A DNA stretch of 64,000 nt from Hsuehochloa calcarea (taxonomy: Eukaryota; Streptophyta; Magnoliopsida; Poales; Poaceae), in contig CM070609.1 in the NCBI GenBank assembly GCA_036346395.1, forward strand, positions 26,114,223 to 26,178,222, given 5' to 3'. Both the position numbers and the translations under genes were made by a program. The notes beneath the pieces were generated by a model. The model ran no database searches. It was not told the origin of the DNA and saw nothing but the letters and a program-made list of their open reading frames with translations. Positions 34,236-47,083 of this stretch are shown here, one piece after another (the stretch's first letter is position 1; the number at the start of each line of letters is the position of its first letter).

Positions 34236-36015
34236 GGGGGAGTTCGATCTTTTCTGATCTTACCTTATTCTTTTGATCTTTCCTTGTTCTTTTCTGAATT
34301 TATTGATCTTTTTGAACTTTTTAGGTTTTTAGGCTTTTCTTGCATATCATTGTATCATATTGCATTCATATGAAAAATCCAAAAAGATGCATTGTAATAT
34401 AAGATTTTCTGCTTATTTTTTTAAATTAATGAAGTTTTGCCTATTACCCTTTGGAGCATTAGTATTTCAATTCTTGCTCATTGCCATGTCTAGTTCTTTG
34501 ACTTGCTAGAATTATCATGCTTTCACATATATAGATAAGTCTTTGCTGTATGAACTAGAACTCTAAAACAACTCGAACTAAAAAAAACTACAATTTATGG
34601 ATATTTTAGCTAGTTGCGCAATTAGTGCTCCTTTTGTGACATTGGCCCTATTAGAATTGCTTTGTTAGCTCTTGAATCTAAAATTTACCATTACATGAGC
34701 TTCTTGTGTTCTTGAGAATCTAAAACTGCTCTTGTGAAACATGAAAAATTAAATTTCAAGATTGTCTTATGCTTAAACTGTGCCAAACTACTCTTACGAG
34801 ACTGCATGTCAAAGATATGAACTTGGAGATAGTTTGATGATCCAAACGATCCCATGGGGACTGCTTGTCAGAATTGACATGAACCTCAAGATTTGTCGCC
34901 CTGATAGAAGTTTAGGAAGAGTTTGTGGATGGCTCCTAGTCCAGGATCTTCTTCACTAAGATATACCTTTCATCAACTTCTGATCGAAGCTTAGGATGAG
35001 TTTGTGGATGGATCCTAGTCCAGGATCTTGTCACTAAGTTAGACCATTAGTCAACTTCAATATTCAGTGCAAATGAAAAACTGTTGAAAAATGGGCGCTT
35101 GAGAAATTTGAGCAAAATGATTCAATATAGAACCTGATTGTCTCTTAATGTGGTCATTGTTAGCTTTTTGATCTCACTTTGATATTTTGACATGGCCAGA
35201 TTCACTTTAGGATCCCTGTTGATGGACTTGCTAAATTTGAAGCTTTGCTTAAATTGATCAAATCTATTGCTTTATTTTGAGCCTTCGAGCTTTGCTTTGA
35301 TATATGTCTTATCATGATCTTGATAGCGCTGTTAGGCTTGATATGTTGTTTGTGCAATATTAGAAATACTAGCTTGTTCTTTTGGGTAATATCCAAAGCT
35401 TCTTGTAATCAAAAATAAAAATACAAAAATGAAGCCACTCCATTGCACTTCATGCATACTCCTTCTTATGCTTCTTTTTTCATTCTGCATTTTTATCTCT
35501 AGACGAGAGGAAGGCGTGATTCCTTGATGACTCCATTGTCAAAGGGGGAGAAGATATTTCAATGTTGGGGAGAAGATATCCCAATGTTGTATAAAGGGGA
35601 GAAGATATAAAAATGTTAAAAAGGAGGAGAAAATTGAAGAATTTGAAATTTTCTGAAATCTGTGGATCATAGTGAGGGAGAGCTTTTGAATTGCAATCTT
35701 ATCGTCTTATTGCTTTTCTGAACTTGAATTGCATTTCTTAATCCTCACGATGATCATAGGTTAATTGAACAATTGTTCTTTCATATGGACATTAAGTGAG
35801 ATTTTTAACTCTTTTCTAAAAATTAAAGTTTTTATGCTTTCTTTTGCCTTATCTCACTTGCCTATGCTATTCTGATGCCAGCTTGGTCATTTCCATTGCT
35901 TTCTCTTGCTTATGGACCAAGTCGTGCTTTCATGCGAAAACGAAAGTATTTTACTTTTTAAACCTCCAAATTACATTTTCTGGATTATTGCCAATATGTT
36001 CATCAAGGGGGAGAT
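34236..36015 (+). other. 3' noncoding region with multiple polypurine tracts
   Basis: About 1.8 kb between the pol stop and the 3' LTR with no convincing ORF. A polypurine-like GAGGGGGAG lies just past the stop. Four tracts resembling AAAGGGGGAGAAGAT occur at 35541-35634 with intervening ATATT and ATGTT. The true 3' tract AAGGGGGAGAT directly precedes the LTR. Sireviruses are known for such a long 3' region and multiple polypurine tracts, which supports the assignment. Confidence 0.7.
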
Positions 36016-37747
36016 TGTGGATATCATGGGGATATGCTCTAGATCTTAGGATGATGTGACAATTGGCAATAGCGTTAAAGGTTTGTCGTTTCACGTGTTT
36101 TAGACCGACCTAAGGGCGGTCCGACCGGCCACCCCTGGCGGTCAGACCGGCCAGTGGCAGTCCGACCGGCCATAGCGGCGGTCGAACCGGCAAATTTTAG
36201 AAAGTGGTATTTTGAGCTGGGCTAAAAATAGAGCATGTAGACAAGCGAGGGGATTCTATTGCACTTGGTCTCATAATTTTTGGAGTCTCTAGTCAAAAGT
36301 TTTATTTGTTTGAAAATTCCAGTATGTTTCAGAATTTCAGGGGTTGAAATCGGCTAAGTCCCAACAGGCGGTCTGACCGGCCAATAGGTGGAGATCTGAC
36401 CGGCCAGGGTGGGCGGTCAGATCGGCCTTGGTGGCGGTCTGACTGGTTTTCACTTGGATCGTCGTCCGTCGTGGCGGCGATGTTCGGTTGTTAGGACAAA
36501 GTCATGAGTTTCAGTGCATATGTGTTGTATGATGCATGTTTTGATTAACATTTGTCAAGTTGTGAAGAATTTGTTTCCGGATTCGGTTTACTTGTCTATT
36601 GTTGTGCAGGTTGCTTGGTGGTCAACGGCGAGGATGATCGGGACTAAGCTTGGAGAGCTGAGATCCAGAACGATCGACGATGCCGGGTGAGGTTAATGAA
36701 CTCAAGCGTGGTGCAAGATGGACAAGGGTAACCTATTGGCTAATCTGCGGCGCAAGATGGCACAAAGTGTAGCTAATTAGGTCAAGAGGAGATAAAGGCG
36801 GCGCATTAAAATGCGTACGTGTGTGACCTGTTTGTTTTGGGCCTTAACGGGAGCCCAATTGAGTCAAACTTCTAGAAGGTCTAAGCCCCCACTATAAATA
36901 GAGGAGGGATGTGGCTGTACCTCCTCTTCGTCTCTTTTATTATTACAAACCCTAATTTGCTTAGGGAGAGCTTTTGTGGAGGCTAGGGTTCTAGAGAGTT
37001 TTGATGTGATTTTCGTGCTCTTGGATTGAGCATTGTCCTCCATTGATGGAGTGACTGTAAGCCCAATTCATATCAAATCAATCTAAGGAAAGTTTGAACA
37101 ATGTCTTGTCTCTTTGCGTTCTTTCTCTCTATTTGATGATTTTGAGTCTTTCTTTGATCCACGAGTTTTTACTTGAATTCTTCACGTGATCTAGCTTGCT
37201 GTGACATGTGGGAACATATCTAGGATCATCTTGATCATCAATCACCCACGAGCAAGATTTTGGATCTAGTTTTCGTTTTGACTCGTTTTGAACCTTCCTC
37301 GTCTCAAACAGAAAATGATCGTAATTCTTCTAAGAATTTTTATAATCTTCGATTGGAATAGGTTCCTGACAACATAGAGAAAGAGTGTTCCAAGTTTCAT
37401 CGAGTTTGGAGTTGTAAATCAAATGTTATGTCTATTTGCAACTTCGCTCGTTGGGCTGTTATGATCTCTTCTTCAGCCGGTCGTAACGCCATGCCACCGG
37501 CCGTACCACTCAGGGTCACGGTCGACCTCCAGACCAATGGTCGACGGCCAAAGACCGAGGTTTGCTTTAGCTTGTGTTGTTTTTTGCTGTATTGCATAGG
37601 GGGTTAAATTGGATTCAATACTAGTCTTCCGCTGTACTGGTATATTAATCTTCATAGCTACTAGAGTAAAATCTTATTAAATCAATTATTTATGAAAAAG
37701 TGAGCGTGCTCCTATTCACCCCCTCTAGTCGCCTTTTCGGTCCAACA
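36016..37747 (+). mobile_element. 3' LTR of the Sirevirus-type copia element
   Basis: Starts TGTGGATATC after the polypurine tract and ends TTCGGTCCAACA at 37747 (1732 bp). The end is preceded by TATTCACCCCCTCTAGTCGCC-like text typical of grass Sirevirus LTRs. Clusters of the dyad CCGGTC/GACCGG lie at 36105-36195 and 36365-36440, comparable to palindromic repeats reported in Sirevirus LTRs. TATAAATA lies at 36893-36900. The five bases after it are ACCGT; with the 5' end lost, the target duplication cannot be checked. Confidence 0.8.
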
Positions 37748-39249
37748 ACCGTAGATTGGAAATTATAATACGTTCTAATCTACCACGAGTCGACTTGAAG
37801 TCGCACGCAAACCCGATCGGTGGATTGTGTATGAACAGTAATTGCGATAACCAATAATTACATGAATAGTACTAGATGAACAGTACCAAAAAGAAGAGGA
37901 CAAGGGGGCGCAGCCCCGTAAAGCCACACCACCCCTTGCTGGCACTGCACGACTACTGAACCGCCGGCCGCGCACGTCCACACCTCCACCTGCACATGGC
38001 CGCACCCCCCTCGCCGGCCTAGCACAACCGCCAAGCCGCCGACCACTGCACGGCCACGGCACCACCCAAAGAAAATAAAGAAAAAAGGGGAGATAGGGTG
38101 GCGCCGGCCCGCCGACCACCACACACCAAGACGCACCCGCACCTAGAGGCACGCCTCCTCCAGGCCGAGTCGATCTCCACCGACGGCACTACCCCAAGAC
38201 GGCTCGACATGGCCGCCCGAAGCTGGTCCCACGCCACCCACGTTGCACCTGCACGCGCCGCCGGCTAATCGACGGCCAGCGATTCTGGCCCAGCCGCCGC
38301 CGCTGAAGCAAAGATGGTCCACCACCGCCCTCCCACACGCACAACACCGCTACACGCGAGTGCACATGACGCGCAGCCGGCTTGAAGCCGCCGCGCCGCC
38401 CGAAGCCGCGACGGCGCTGGGCATGTCGTGCCGCCTCTGCATGCGCCATCGACCACTGTCGACTCTAGCCTCGCCTGACCGTACTTGAAGCAACCGGTCG
38501 CCCGCATCCGCTGGCCTCCTCCTCAAACGCCGCATTTGAAGCTGCTGCCGGAGCCGTCCGCCCTAGTGCTGGCCAGCCGCACACCTACATCCGCAGCCTC
38601 TACACCGCTGCGCACCTCGCCCAGCCACCCGTGCACGCGATGCAACCGCCACCACGGGTGAACAGGGGGGGTAGGGAAACCCTACCCCCACCTCCTTTGA
38701 TCGGCCGAGTGGGCCGGGGCGCAACGGGCCGGATCGGGCCCAAAAAGAAATGGGCTATGACCGCCCGGATGGAAAAGAAAAAAAGGAAAAGGAAAATTCA
38801 AGTTTTGCAAAAAGACCATTGGGAATTCTGAAAATTACGTGAATTTTTTTTCTCAGAACAGAAAATTAGCTATTTAGCCCCTGAAAATTGCATAATTCAC
38901 TGAAAATTCATTTTCCAGCAAAAAAGGGGCTCGGGAATTCAATTTTTTTAATCGGTTTTAGCATTTTAAGCATGTTTAACTTTTTATTATTATTTTTATG
39001 CAATTTATGTATTGTATTTATTGTTTTGATTATCTATGATTGTTTATATTCCTTTTAATCACTAAAAATAGTAGTAAATTATGAAAAATGCATAGAAAAA
39101 TACGGGATCACGAACCGAGGGTTCAAGAGCATTATGAGAATTTTGTAACTATTTTATGCAAATTACTAGCAGTAATCTTATGGACTCTTTGCATACATAT
39201 AGAAAATGACTTGCATCACGAACCAAGAGTTCGGAGAACTGACCCAGCA
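37748..39249. other. Unassigned GC-rich then AT-rich segment
   Basis: 37748-38750 is GC-rich, with long frames on the minus strand caused by composition. 38760-39060 is AT-rich with A- and T-runs. It could be LTR promoter-side sequence (compare 59480-60230), but no termini, TATA or tandem repeat was found. A direct repeat around ATCACGAACC(G/A)AG occurs near 39108 and 39216. Confidence 0.4.
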
Positions 39250-42200
39250 TGGCCAAAATTTGTACAAGTCTTCAACTCTGTGATAATGTAATCACGGATG
39301 AGCAAAAAATTAAGAAGGCTCTCTCTACCTTTCACCCAAATAAGGTGCAATCCACACGCAACTATCATCAAGACGGCTACAAGGAGTATGCTGCATTAAT
39401 TGACACCATGTAAGTTGTGGAAGCTCAAGATGATTTTCTAAGGAAGAACTACATCTCACTACCACCTAGTAGTAATGTTAGCCATGAAGTCAATACTAGC
39501 ATCTACAAGGTGATGAAGTCTCTCACGAAGGAGAGGGGCAAGAAGGGTAAGGTCGTGGGTCGCACGTTATCGATACTTTTCAGCCTAAGAAGAAGGGCAA
39601 AGAACAACATGGGACACATCTCGCCATTACAGGCATAGAGGATCCACATCCATTAGTTGCACTCACGGATATGGACTGCCCAGTAGCAGCCCCCATCATC
39701 CCTTCTTTGGACATCGCGGCAGTCACAGCCGTAGTTGCCCAAGAGGAGAAGACCGCCATAGAGAATATTCAGGTAGAAGTTACTATATACTTCGTTGATT
39801 CGATCTGGTGCACGCATCGCACTTGGATCTTTTTACAATCACTTGCAGTTTGTGATTGTGATGGAGTTTTGAATAATAGTTGTAAACTCTAGGAGAGTAA
39901 ATCATTAAATTCTTATTATGAGTCCTGCAATGCTTATTTTCCCGTATTTATAATAGCAAGTTATGTTCTGATATATGAAGTATTTTATTTATGTGTTGCT
40001 TGCTTTCTGCTGCATATTAATAAGCTACATTATATTAGAACGCGTGTGGCGCCCTATGGAGGGAGTGTACTTAGCAGCTAGCGGCACAGTGAATACCATC
40101 TTAAGAGAGACGAAAAAAAATTCTTCAGTCGATCAGCAAGAAAGTTAGTAGTCTTACGACAATTGCAGGCAACGATACTTGTATAATAGGCTCAGGAAGG
40201 GCCGTAATTATACTCCTGATGGGCACAACTTTGGTAATTAAAGAAGCCTTGTTGTACCCATAATCGACTAGAAATCTTAAGGATATTCGCGCTAACGGTT
40301 TCCATATAGAGACTGAAGAAGAGTATGGTAAGGAATACATACTCATTACAAAGCGAGAAGAAAGTAGAAAAATGGTATTAGAACGACTTCCTTCATTTGA
40401 AACTGGGCTATACTAAACTAATATTAAGGCACCTGCAGCCTATACTACCCTGAAGATCGTATTTAGAAGCTCTGAATTTTTCTATCTCTGACATGATAGA
40501 TTATGTCACCTAGGTCTTTGGATGATGAGAAATATAATTACTAATTCTAAGGGACATAATGTCAATGTAAAGAATTTATCAAATTAGGAAGATTTTGTGT
40601 ACCCCGCATGTGTCACCGGGAAATTAATTGCTTGACCTTCTACTCTGAAAGCGAATGATGAAGTCCCTGCATTGCTGGACTATATCGAGAGAGACATTTG
40701 CGGTCCTATACAGTCCCCGTAAGGGCCATTTAGGTATTTTGTGGTACTCATCAATGCTTCCTCGAAATGGTCGCACATACATTTATTGTCTACGATTAAC
40801 CACGCTTTTGCAGAGCTAATATCGTAGATAATTAGAATTGAAAATAATTTCCCTGGTCATCATGTGAAGTCCACCAGAATAAACAACAACGGAGAATTTA
40901 TTTCTAAGACATTTGATGATTATTGTATGACAATGGGACTTAACATTGAGTATTCAGTATTATATGTCCACACCCAGCATGGACTAGCAGACTTTGAAGA
41001 ATTGTAATTTATCAACTACATGTTTGGGACACGCAGTCATGCTCACGGCAACTCTCAACAATTTTAGACCATCGGCATATAACATCCATTCACCTAAGCA
41101 ACTAGCGCAAGGGTCAGCATCGAAAATTTCTCATCTTCGCAAATTTAGTTGCAAGGTCTATGTACCTATACCACCATCGCAGTGAACTGCAATGAGACCT
41201 CTCCAAAAGTCTGGGATATACGTTGGTTATGAGACAACATCTATAATCAGGTATTTGGACCCCATGACTGAAGATTTGCATGTAGCCCGTTTCGCTGATG
41301 GTATATTAGATGAGGATTATTTCCCGTCAGTAGGGGGAGAAAATCAACCCCTTGATGAAAAATGTCTGGAAATAGAGAAGTCCAAAAGATAATTGAATTG
41401 AAGTCTATAAGATAATTGAAATCCATGCACATGACCCGCGCACTAGTGAAGCAAATAGAGAAGTCTAGAAGATAATTGAAGTCCAGAAGATAATTGAAGT
41501 CTAGAGGATAATTGATTTGCAAACATTAGCAAGTCAACTGCCTAACCACTTTAGTGACTTGAAGAGCGTAACTAAGTCGCATATGCCTATACGCAATGCA
41601 CCGGAGAGGGTTAAAATATCGATGAAGATATCCCTAATCCCGTCCTAAGGCCTCAGAAAGGACGAGAACTCCGGCTCCTCAAATCCAAAGTAACCGGGGA
41701 TGTCTGGTGAAAAAGGATAAGAAAGACTTGACACAGCCGATCACCAAAGTTCCACTGAACTAGAAGAGGAGCCAGTTGAGACATGGCTCCAGTATGGAAC
41801 CTTCATAACAAGGCATACTAGAATTGAACATCCCTATGAAGGTAGACATCAACATGGATATGTACGCACACATCGGAGCTGAAAAACTAAAGGGACTTGC
41901 CCCCGTAATTGGAAGCAGCAGTGAGCAAGTAGAAGCATTAGCAGGATCGCCCTATGAAGAAATAGCTATAAATTATGTGACCACGGGAGAATCTATGAAT
42001 AGAACAACAACCAATGTCGATATTTATTTTGCAAAGAAAATTACCACAATCATCGATCTCGATCTAGAGCCTGCATCGCTCGCTGAATGTGAGATAAGAT
42101 CAGATTGAGAAGATTGGAAGAAGGCAATAGAAATAGAATTATTTTCTCTGAATAAAAGAAAGGTGTTTGGGCCAGTAAGCTATTCGCCTCCCCATATGCA

Positions 42201-43932
42201 CCCCGTAGAACATAAGTGGGTATTTGTTCGAAAAAAAATAAAAATAATGAAGTAAATCAAGTCTTGTTGCACAAGGTTTCACTCCACATCCAGGAGTTGT
42301 TTATGAAAAACCTATTCCCAGGTCATGGGCGAAACCACCCTTTAGATATTTAATAACAATAGCAGTAAACTTGAAGTTAAAGGTGAAATTAATGGATGTG
42401 GTAACAACATACCATTATAGAATATTGGATTCAGACATTTATATGAAGATACCTGAATGTATCCCTGTCCAAAACCAAGACAGAGCAAATAGAAATCTGT
42501 ACAATGTGAAACTCATAAAGTCATTGTACAAAATTAAGCAATCATGTGGTATAATAGCTTAAAGCAACTTTCTATGCAAGAAAGGCTACACAAACAATGA
42601 GAATTATTTATGTGTATTTATATGACGATCCCATGATGAATTTCGTATAATCTCAATATATGAAGATGATCTGAATATCATTGGAACCCTGAAGGTATTA
42701 AGGAAACAAGCTCTTACTTAGAGTCGGAGTTCGAAATGAAAGATTTAGGTAAAACCAAATATTGCCTAGGCTTGCAGCTTGAGCATGCCCCTGAAGGGAT
42801 ATTAGTGCATCAGTCAACCTACACTCAGAAGGTGTTAGAAATATTCGGTTTTGAAAAAAGCATACCCTTCGAAAGTGTCGATGGTCAAGAGATCTTTGCA
42901 GCAAGACAAAGACCCGTGCAGACCTAAAGAAGCGGGAGAGGAGGTCCTGGGACCAGAACTCTCATACTTGAGCGCAGTAGGAGCACTCATGTATTTAGCA
43001 AACTGCACTTGATCAGACATTGTATTTGCCGTAAACCTACTAGCAAAGTATAGTACAGAACCTACCAAAGGCATTGGCAGGGAATGAAGGACATCTTCCG
43101 ATACCTACCAAAGGAGCAAAGAACTTGGTCTGTTCTACAGAAAGAACCAAGACCTAACTATGAATGGCTATGCAGATGCCGGGTACCTATAGAACCCGCA
43201 TACAGCCAAGTCGTAAACATGTTATGTATTCCTATGTAGTGGAACTGCTATTCCACGAAAATCGTCTAAGCAAAGTTTTGTATCGACTTCGATGAACCAC
43301 TCAGAAATCATAGCACTGTACGAGGCCTCACAAGAATGTGATTGATTTTGGCGGATGATTCACCATATCCAGTAGTTATGTGGATTGAATACTGCACAAA
43401 CCCCACTATTATCTATGAATATAATGTTGCTTGTGTTGCATAAGTGTAGATGGGTTATGTGAAGAGACATCTCACAAAGCATATTAACCCCAAGTTCTTC
43501 TATCTCATGAATAGCAAAATATGGATAAAAATTAAAGTACTGCATACTAGGTCATATGAAAATCTTGTAGATTTATTCACTAAGTCACTTCTAGTATCTA
43601 GCTTTGAAAGATGCATATGTGAAACCGGAATGATGAGACTTAGAGAAGTGCAGAATTCAGTGGGAGAATCTTCACGAACTCATTACTGAAACTTGATTAT
43701 GAAGATCGAGTACCCAAAGAGTAAATCTTGGAGATTAAATGAAATTGGGTGGATTGTACTCTTTTTTCCTTTGACGAGTTTTTCTGAAGTTTCTCGGCTA
43801 AAGTTTTTAACGAGGCAATTCGTGCAACGCAGCAGAACGTGTGTCATGTACTCTTTCTCCAAAATTTTCCTGCTGGATTTTTATAGAGTTTTGACGAGGC
43901 ATGAACATGTGAGGATGGGTGCCCAAGTAGAG
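39250..43932 (+). pseudogene. Degenerate copia gag-pol relic
   Basis: Recognisable pieces in order. Gag: KALSTFHPNK (about 39315) and SNVSHEVNTSIYKVMKSL. Integrase: CVTGKLIA, then DYIERDICGPIQ, NNNGEFISKTFDDYC, HLRKFSCKVYVP. RT: HPVEHKWVFVRKK, then EFEMKDLGKTKYCLGLQLEH. RNase H: MNGYADAGYL and STSMNHSEIIALYEA. Stops and frameshifts are frequent throughout, far more than in the Sirevirus, so this is an older insertion. The YxDD motif and the first part of gag are not legible. A 3' purine tract (AAGTAGAG) precedes the LTR at 43933. No 5' LTR is present. Confidence 0.8.
41377..41513. repeat. 18-bp minisatellite inside the copia relic
   Basis: GAAGTCCAAAAGATAATT and near-identical units occur five times. 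Three are head-to-tail at the right end and two at the left, with about 50 bp of other sequence between. They lie in the integrase-RT hinge (the region reading EVQKII), so slippage expanded a coding segment. Confidence 0.8.
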
Positions 43933-44202
43933 TGTTGGGAAACTATGAGTTCAGCCCAGCAGCCGGCCCATGTATGGGCGCCCCATTCTAAACTCTAGCA
44001 GAGTCTGTAGACTATAAATAGGGAGTGCTAGTCATTGTAAAGGATTGATCGTATGAAGAGCAATAAAGAGAAGCAAAAAGCTCCTTACATCTCTTTTCAA
44101 TCTACTATTCTGTTCTTGTGTTCTTGTATTGTTTGATGCGATTCTATGTTTGTCTACGAAGTTATCGTTCGGACTGGACTCGCCAGCGACGGTTCCTCAA
44201 CA
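43933..44202 (+). mobile_element. 270-bp copia 3' LTR
   Basis: Begins TGTTGGGAAACTATGAG and ends GTTCCTCAACA, giving TGTTG...CAACA inverted ends. TATAAATA lies at 44013-44020. It follows the RNase H relic and a degenerate polypurine tract, so it is the element's 3' LTR. It ends about 630 bp upstream of the carboxypeptidase gene's TATA box, in the same orientation. Confidence 0.75.
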
Positions 44203-44829
44203 GTTCTGATTGCAAAATATTTCGTGCAAAAATTGTTATGGAAAAGAAGAGATGGGCTTTATTTTCCCCAAAGGCCAAAATTTAGCACGGATTGGAACTT
44301 TATCGATTACCTTATAACTTCAAGTCGTGATCTTGGTATTGATAAATTTTCATAATCACGGTAGATAAAATATTTTAAAGCAGTTTTAAATATTAATAAA
44401 TATATTATTAAGAATGCATAATTGTCTGTTAAATTTCGATTAATCATTCGTATAACGAATAATCGTTTAGCGTTACCCAACTGTCCAACAAGCGCATACC
44501 ATTTTTCACAACATTGGTCCTGATTTTTTTTTTTTAAACGTCAAAGTGGAACCTTTGTGGGCAACTGTTATGGCAAACATAAGGAAAAGGACTCATGGAG
44601 AAATTTATACAGGATTATGATTACAAGCCAAATGGTGTTTTCTTCTTAATTGTAAGCTTCGTTAAGCTTGTGTACCAAAAGGAACTCGACAAGATACAGC
44701 CGCCGAACGTAGTATTCAATTGAGCACTGGACAAAAGAAATCTTTTATTTTTGAGACGGCCAGAAGAGATCTTGAAGGTTGCAATACTAATCGTTTCTTC
44801 AAAATATTCCACTTCAATTATCCCCGACC
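44203..44829. other. Upstream region of the carboxypeptidase gene
   Basis: AT-rich with a T13 run near 44525-44537. No gene is seen on either strand. It is the presumable promoter-proximal DNA of the downstream gene; nothing else is identified. Confidence 0.5.
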
Positions 44830-44837
44830 TATATAGA
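44830..44837 (+). promoter_or_regulatory. TATA box of the carboxypeptidase gene
   Basis: TATATAGA lies 61 bp upstream of the ATG at 44891, a fitting core promoter with a short 5' UTR. The distance implies transcription starts near 44860. Confidence 0.65.
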
Positions 44838-44890
44838 CACCATCCAAATCTTTGTCATCTTGACAACAGCTAGTTTCATCAGAAAAAAAA

Positions 44891-47083
44891 ATGAGGAGCA
44901 CTTCCTTTTGTTTCTTTCTTCTCATTTGCGTGGCCGAGTTGCACGCAAATGCATCACAAGAGGCTCGATTCAAAGAGTTCATCCAATCCAGGAGGAGCAG
45001 CACTAGTAGTAGCAGCAATTCCTATAGCGTACATGAGACGGGTGTAACCGTTAATAGTAGACTCCTAGCAGAGCATTCTGTCTATGATCAGAGCAATCTG
45101 AAGGCCGCCGATAAGATCACGGCATTGCCGGGGCAGCCTAAGGGCGTCAGCTTCAACCAGTACGGCGGGTATGTGACCGTGGACGAGAAGAACGGCCGCG
45201 CGCTGTTCTACTACTTCGTGGAAGCAACGAGTGATGCGGCGACAAAGCCACTCCTCTTGTGGCTCAATGGAGGTTTGGCTATTGAGATATACATTGTTAT
45301 GTGCAGCAATGGAACTGTTTCCATGGGTACCAATATTGCACTCTCTGAATTTCTGATACTACACTTGATGTATATACAGGTCCTGGATGCTCATCAGTTG
45401 GCTATGGAGCAATGATAGAACTCGGCCCGTTCCGCATAAACAGCGACAACAAAACTCTCAGCAGAAACGAGCACGCCTGGAACAACGGTGAGTTATAACG
45501 ACAAGCAGTATCCTTGTTTCTCTTTCTTTACGATCCAAGTAGCATGACAGGCCATGGCAAACCGGCCTAGCAAGGTCTTGCCTGTCGTCAGGTTTGGCTT
45601 GGCAGAACTTGGTATGCTCTTGGTCTATACGTAGCATGTATGTAACTCTTATGCACTTATAAAATTTTGCAGTGGCTAATGTGATCTTCCTGGAATCACC
45701 TGCTGGCGTCGGATTTTCCTACTCCAACACATCTTCAGACTACGATAAGAGTGGAGACCAAAGGACAGCGGATGACTCATTTGTCTTCCTGATCAATTGG
45801 CTTGAGAGGTTCCCTGAATATAAAGGGCGCGCCTTCTACATCTCCGGGGAGAGCTATGCTGGACACTATGCTCCGCAGCTTGCAGCCACCATCCTGAGTC
45901 ACAACATAAATACTAGTACAAGAACTGCAATAAACCTACGGGGTGCCTTGGTACGTGTGATTAAGTGATTGATCTAGCATAATCAACACAGAAAGACATC
46001 TACACTTTATATCATGGGTCTTGCTTCAGTACACCTCAGTTAGTGCATCTCTACTTGCTTAGGTTGGCAATCCATGTCTTGACGATTACAAGAATTTAAA
46101 GGGGCAAATTGACTATTTGTGGAGCCATGGGGTGATATCAGATGAGGTGTGGGCCAACATCACCAAGAACTGCAATTTTAACCCGTCGGATGGTAACGCA
46201 TGCTCTGATGCGATGGCCGCATATGATTCTGGAAACACTGATCCCTACGACATATACGGACCAGTCTGCATCAACGCACCCGATGGAAAATACTATCCCA
46301 GCCGCTATGTAAGAGAGTACCTCTGAATCTGATATGGAGTACGATTTACCTGAATATTTGCTTTCTGAAAATTATTTCTGTTCTAAATTGTGCAGGTACC
46401 GGGCTATGATCCATGCAGCGGCTATTATATCCACGCTTACCTCAATGATCCTACGGTGCAAAAGGCTATCCATTCTAGAATGACAAAGTGGTCAGGCTGC
46501 ACGTAAGATCGCTTAATTGGGAGCACAAACTACTAATGAGCAAACAGTCTGTCCACTCACCATTTTCCTTAACTGATGTTACTTCTGTAGAAATTTGCAC
46601 TGGAAAGATGCACCGGTGTCCATGGTGCCAACACTCAAATGGCTAGTGGAGCACGGACTGCCGGTGTGGTTGTTTAGGTAACATGGCATTCCAGATTGAC
46701 CTATCAGTACTTATCTGCCAAAGTGTAAGTAACAAACACATGTTTTCAGTGGTGATTTCGACTCCGTATGCCCGCTTACCGCCACCAGGTACTCCGTCCA
46801 TGACCTTGACCTCTCTGTCACAGAGCCATGGCGCCCATGGACAGTAACCAAAGAGGTAAACAGTGCTACCAAATCTGTTCTGCAATTGCGTATTGAAACT
46901 GTGATAAACTTATCCTGCTTGTTGCAGGTTGGAGGATATGTTCAACAATACACGGGCAGTTTTGTGTTTGTTTCTGTGAGAGGAGCTGGGCATCAAGTGC
47001 CCTACTTCGAGCCTGAGAAAGCACTAATATTGGTCAGCTCCTTCCTGAATGGAACGCTTCCACCTTACGTAAAGGAGCAGTGA
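44891..47083 (+). CDS. Serine carboxypeptidase-like protein, eight exons
   Basis: A secreted or vacuolar serine carboxypeptidase (peptidase S10, plant SCPL clade II-like) that would remove C-terminal residues. Exons by GT-AG junctions: 44891-45272, 45380-45487, 45673-45950, 46063-46308, 46396-46502, 46591-46677, 46750-46855, 46928-47083; phases agree and give 489 residues, normal for the family. Signal peptide about residues 1-22 (MRSTSFCFFLLICVAELHAN). Oxyanion motif LNGGPGCSS at 125-133, spanning exons 1-2. Catalytic Ser224 in GESYAG, Asp (probably 407) in GDFDSVCP, His460 in GAGHQVP. Several N-glycosylation sequons (NKT, NTS, NIT, NGT). It ends LPPYVKEQ. No defect is visible, so it may be functional. 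A copia LTR lies 0.7 kb upstream, and a gypsy LTR starts on the base after its stop. The exact ortholog is not determined. Confidence 0.93.

Noticed and set aside
36016..37747. LTR as a solo insertion
   Set aside because: A polypurine tract and copia pol lie directly upstream in the same orientation, so it is the 3' LTR of that element.
37775..38535. Minus-strand frames of 60-125 residues
   Set aside because: Open because of high GC; Arg/Gly/Ala/Cys-rich, mutually overlapping, no domain.
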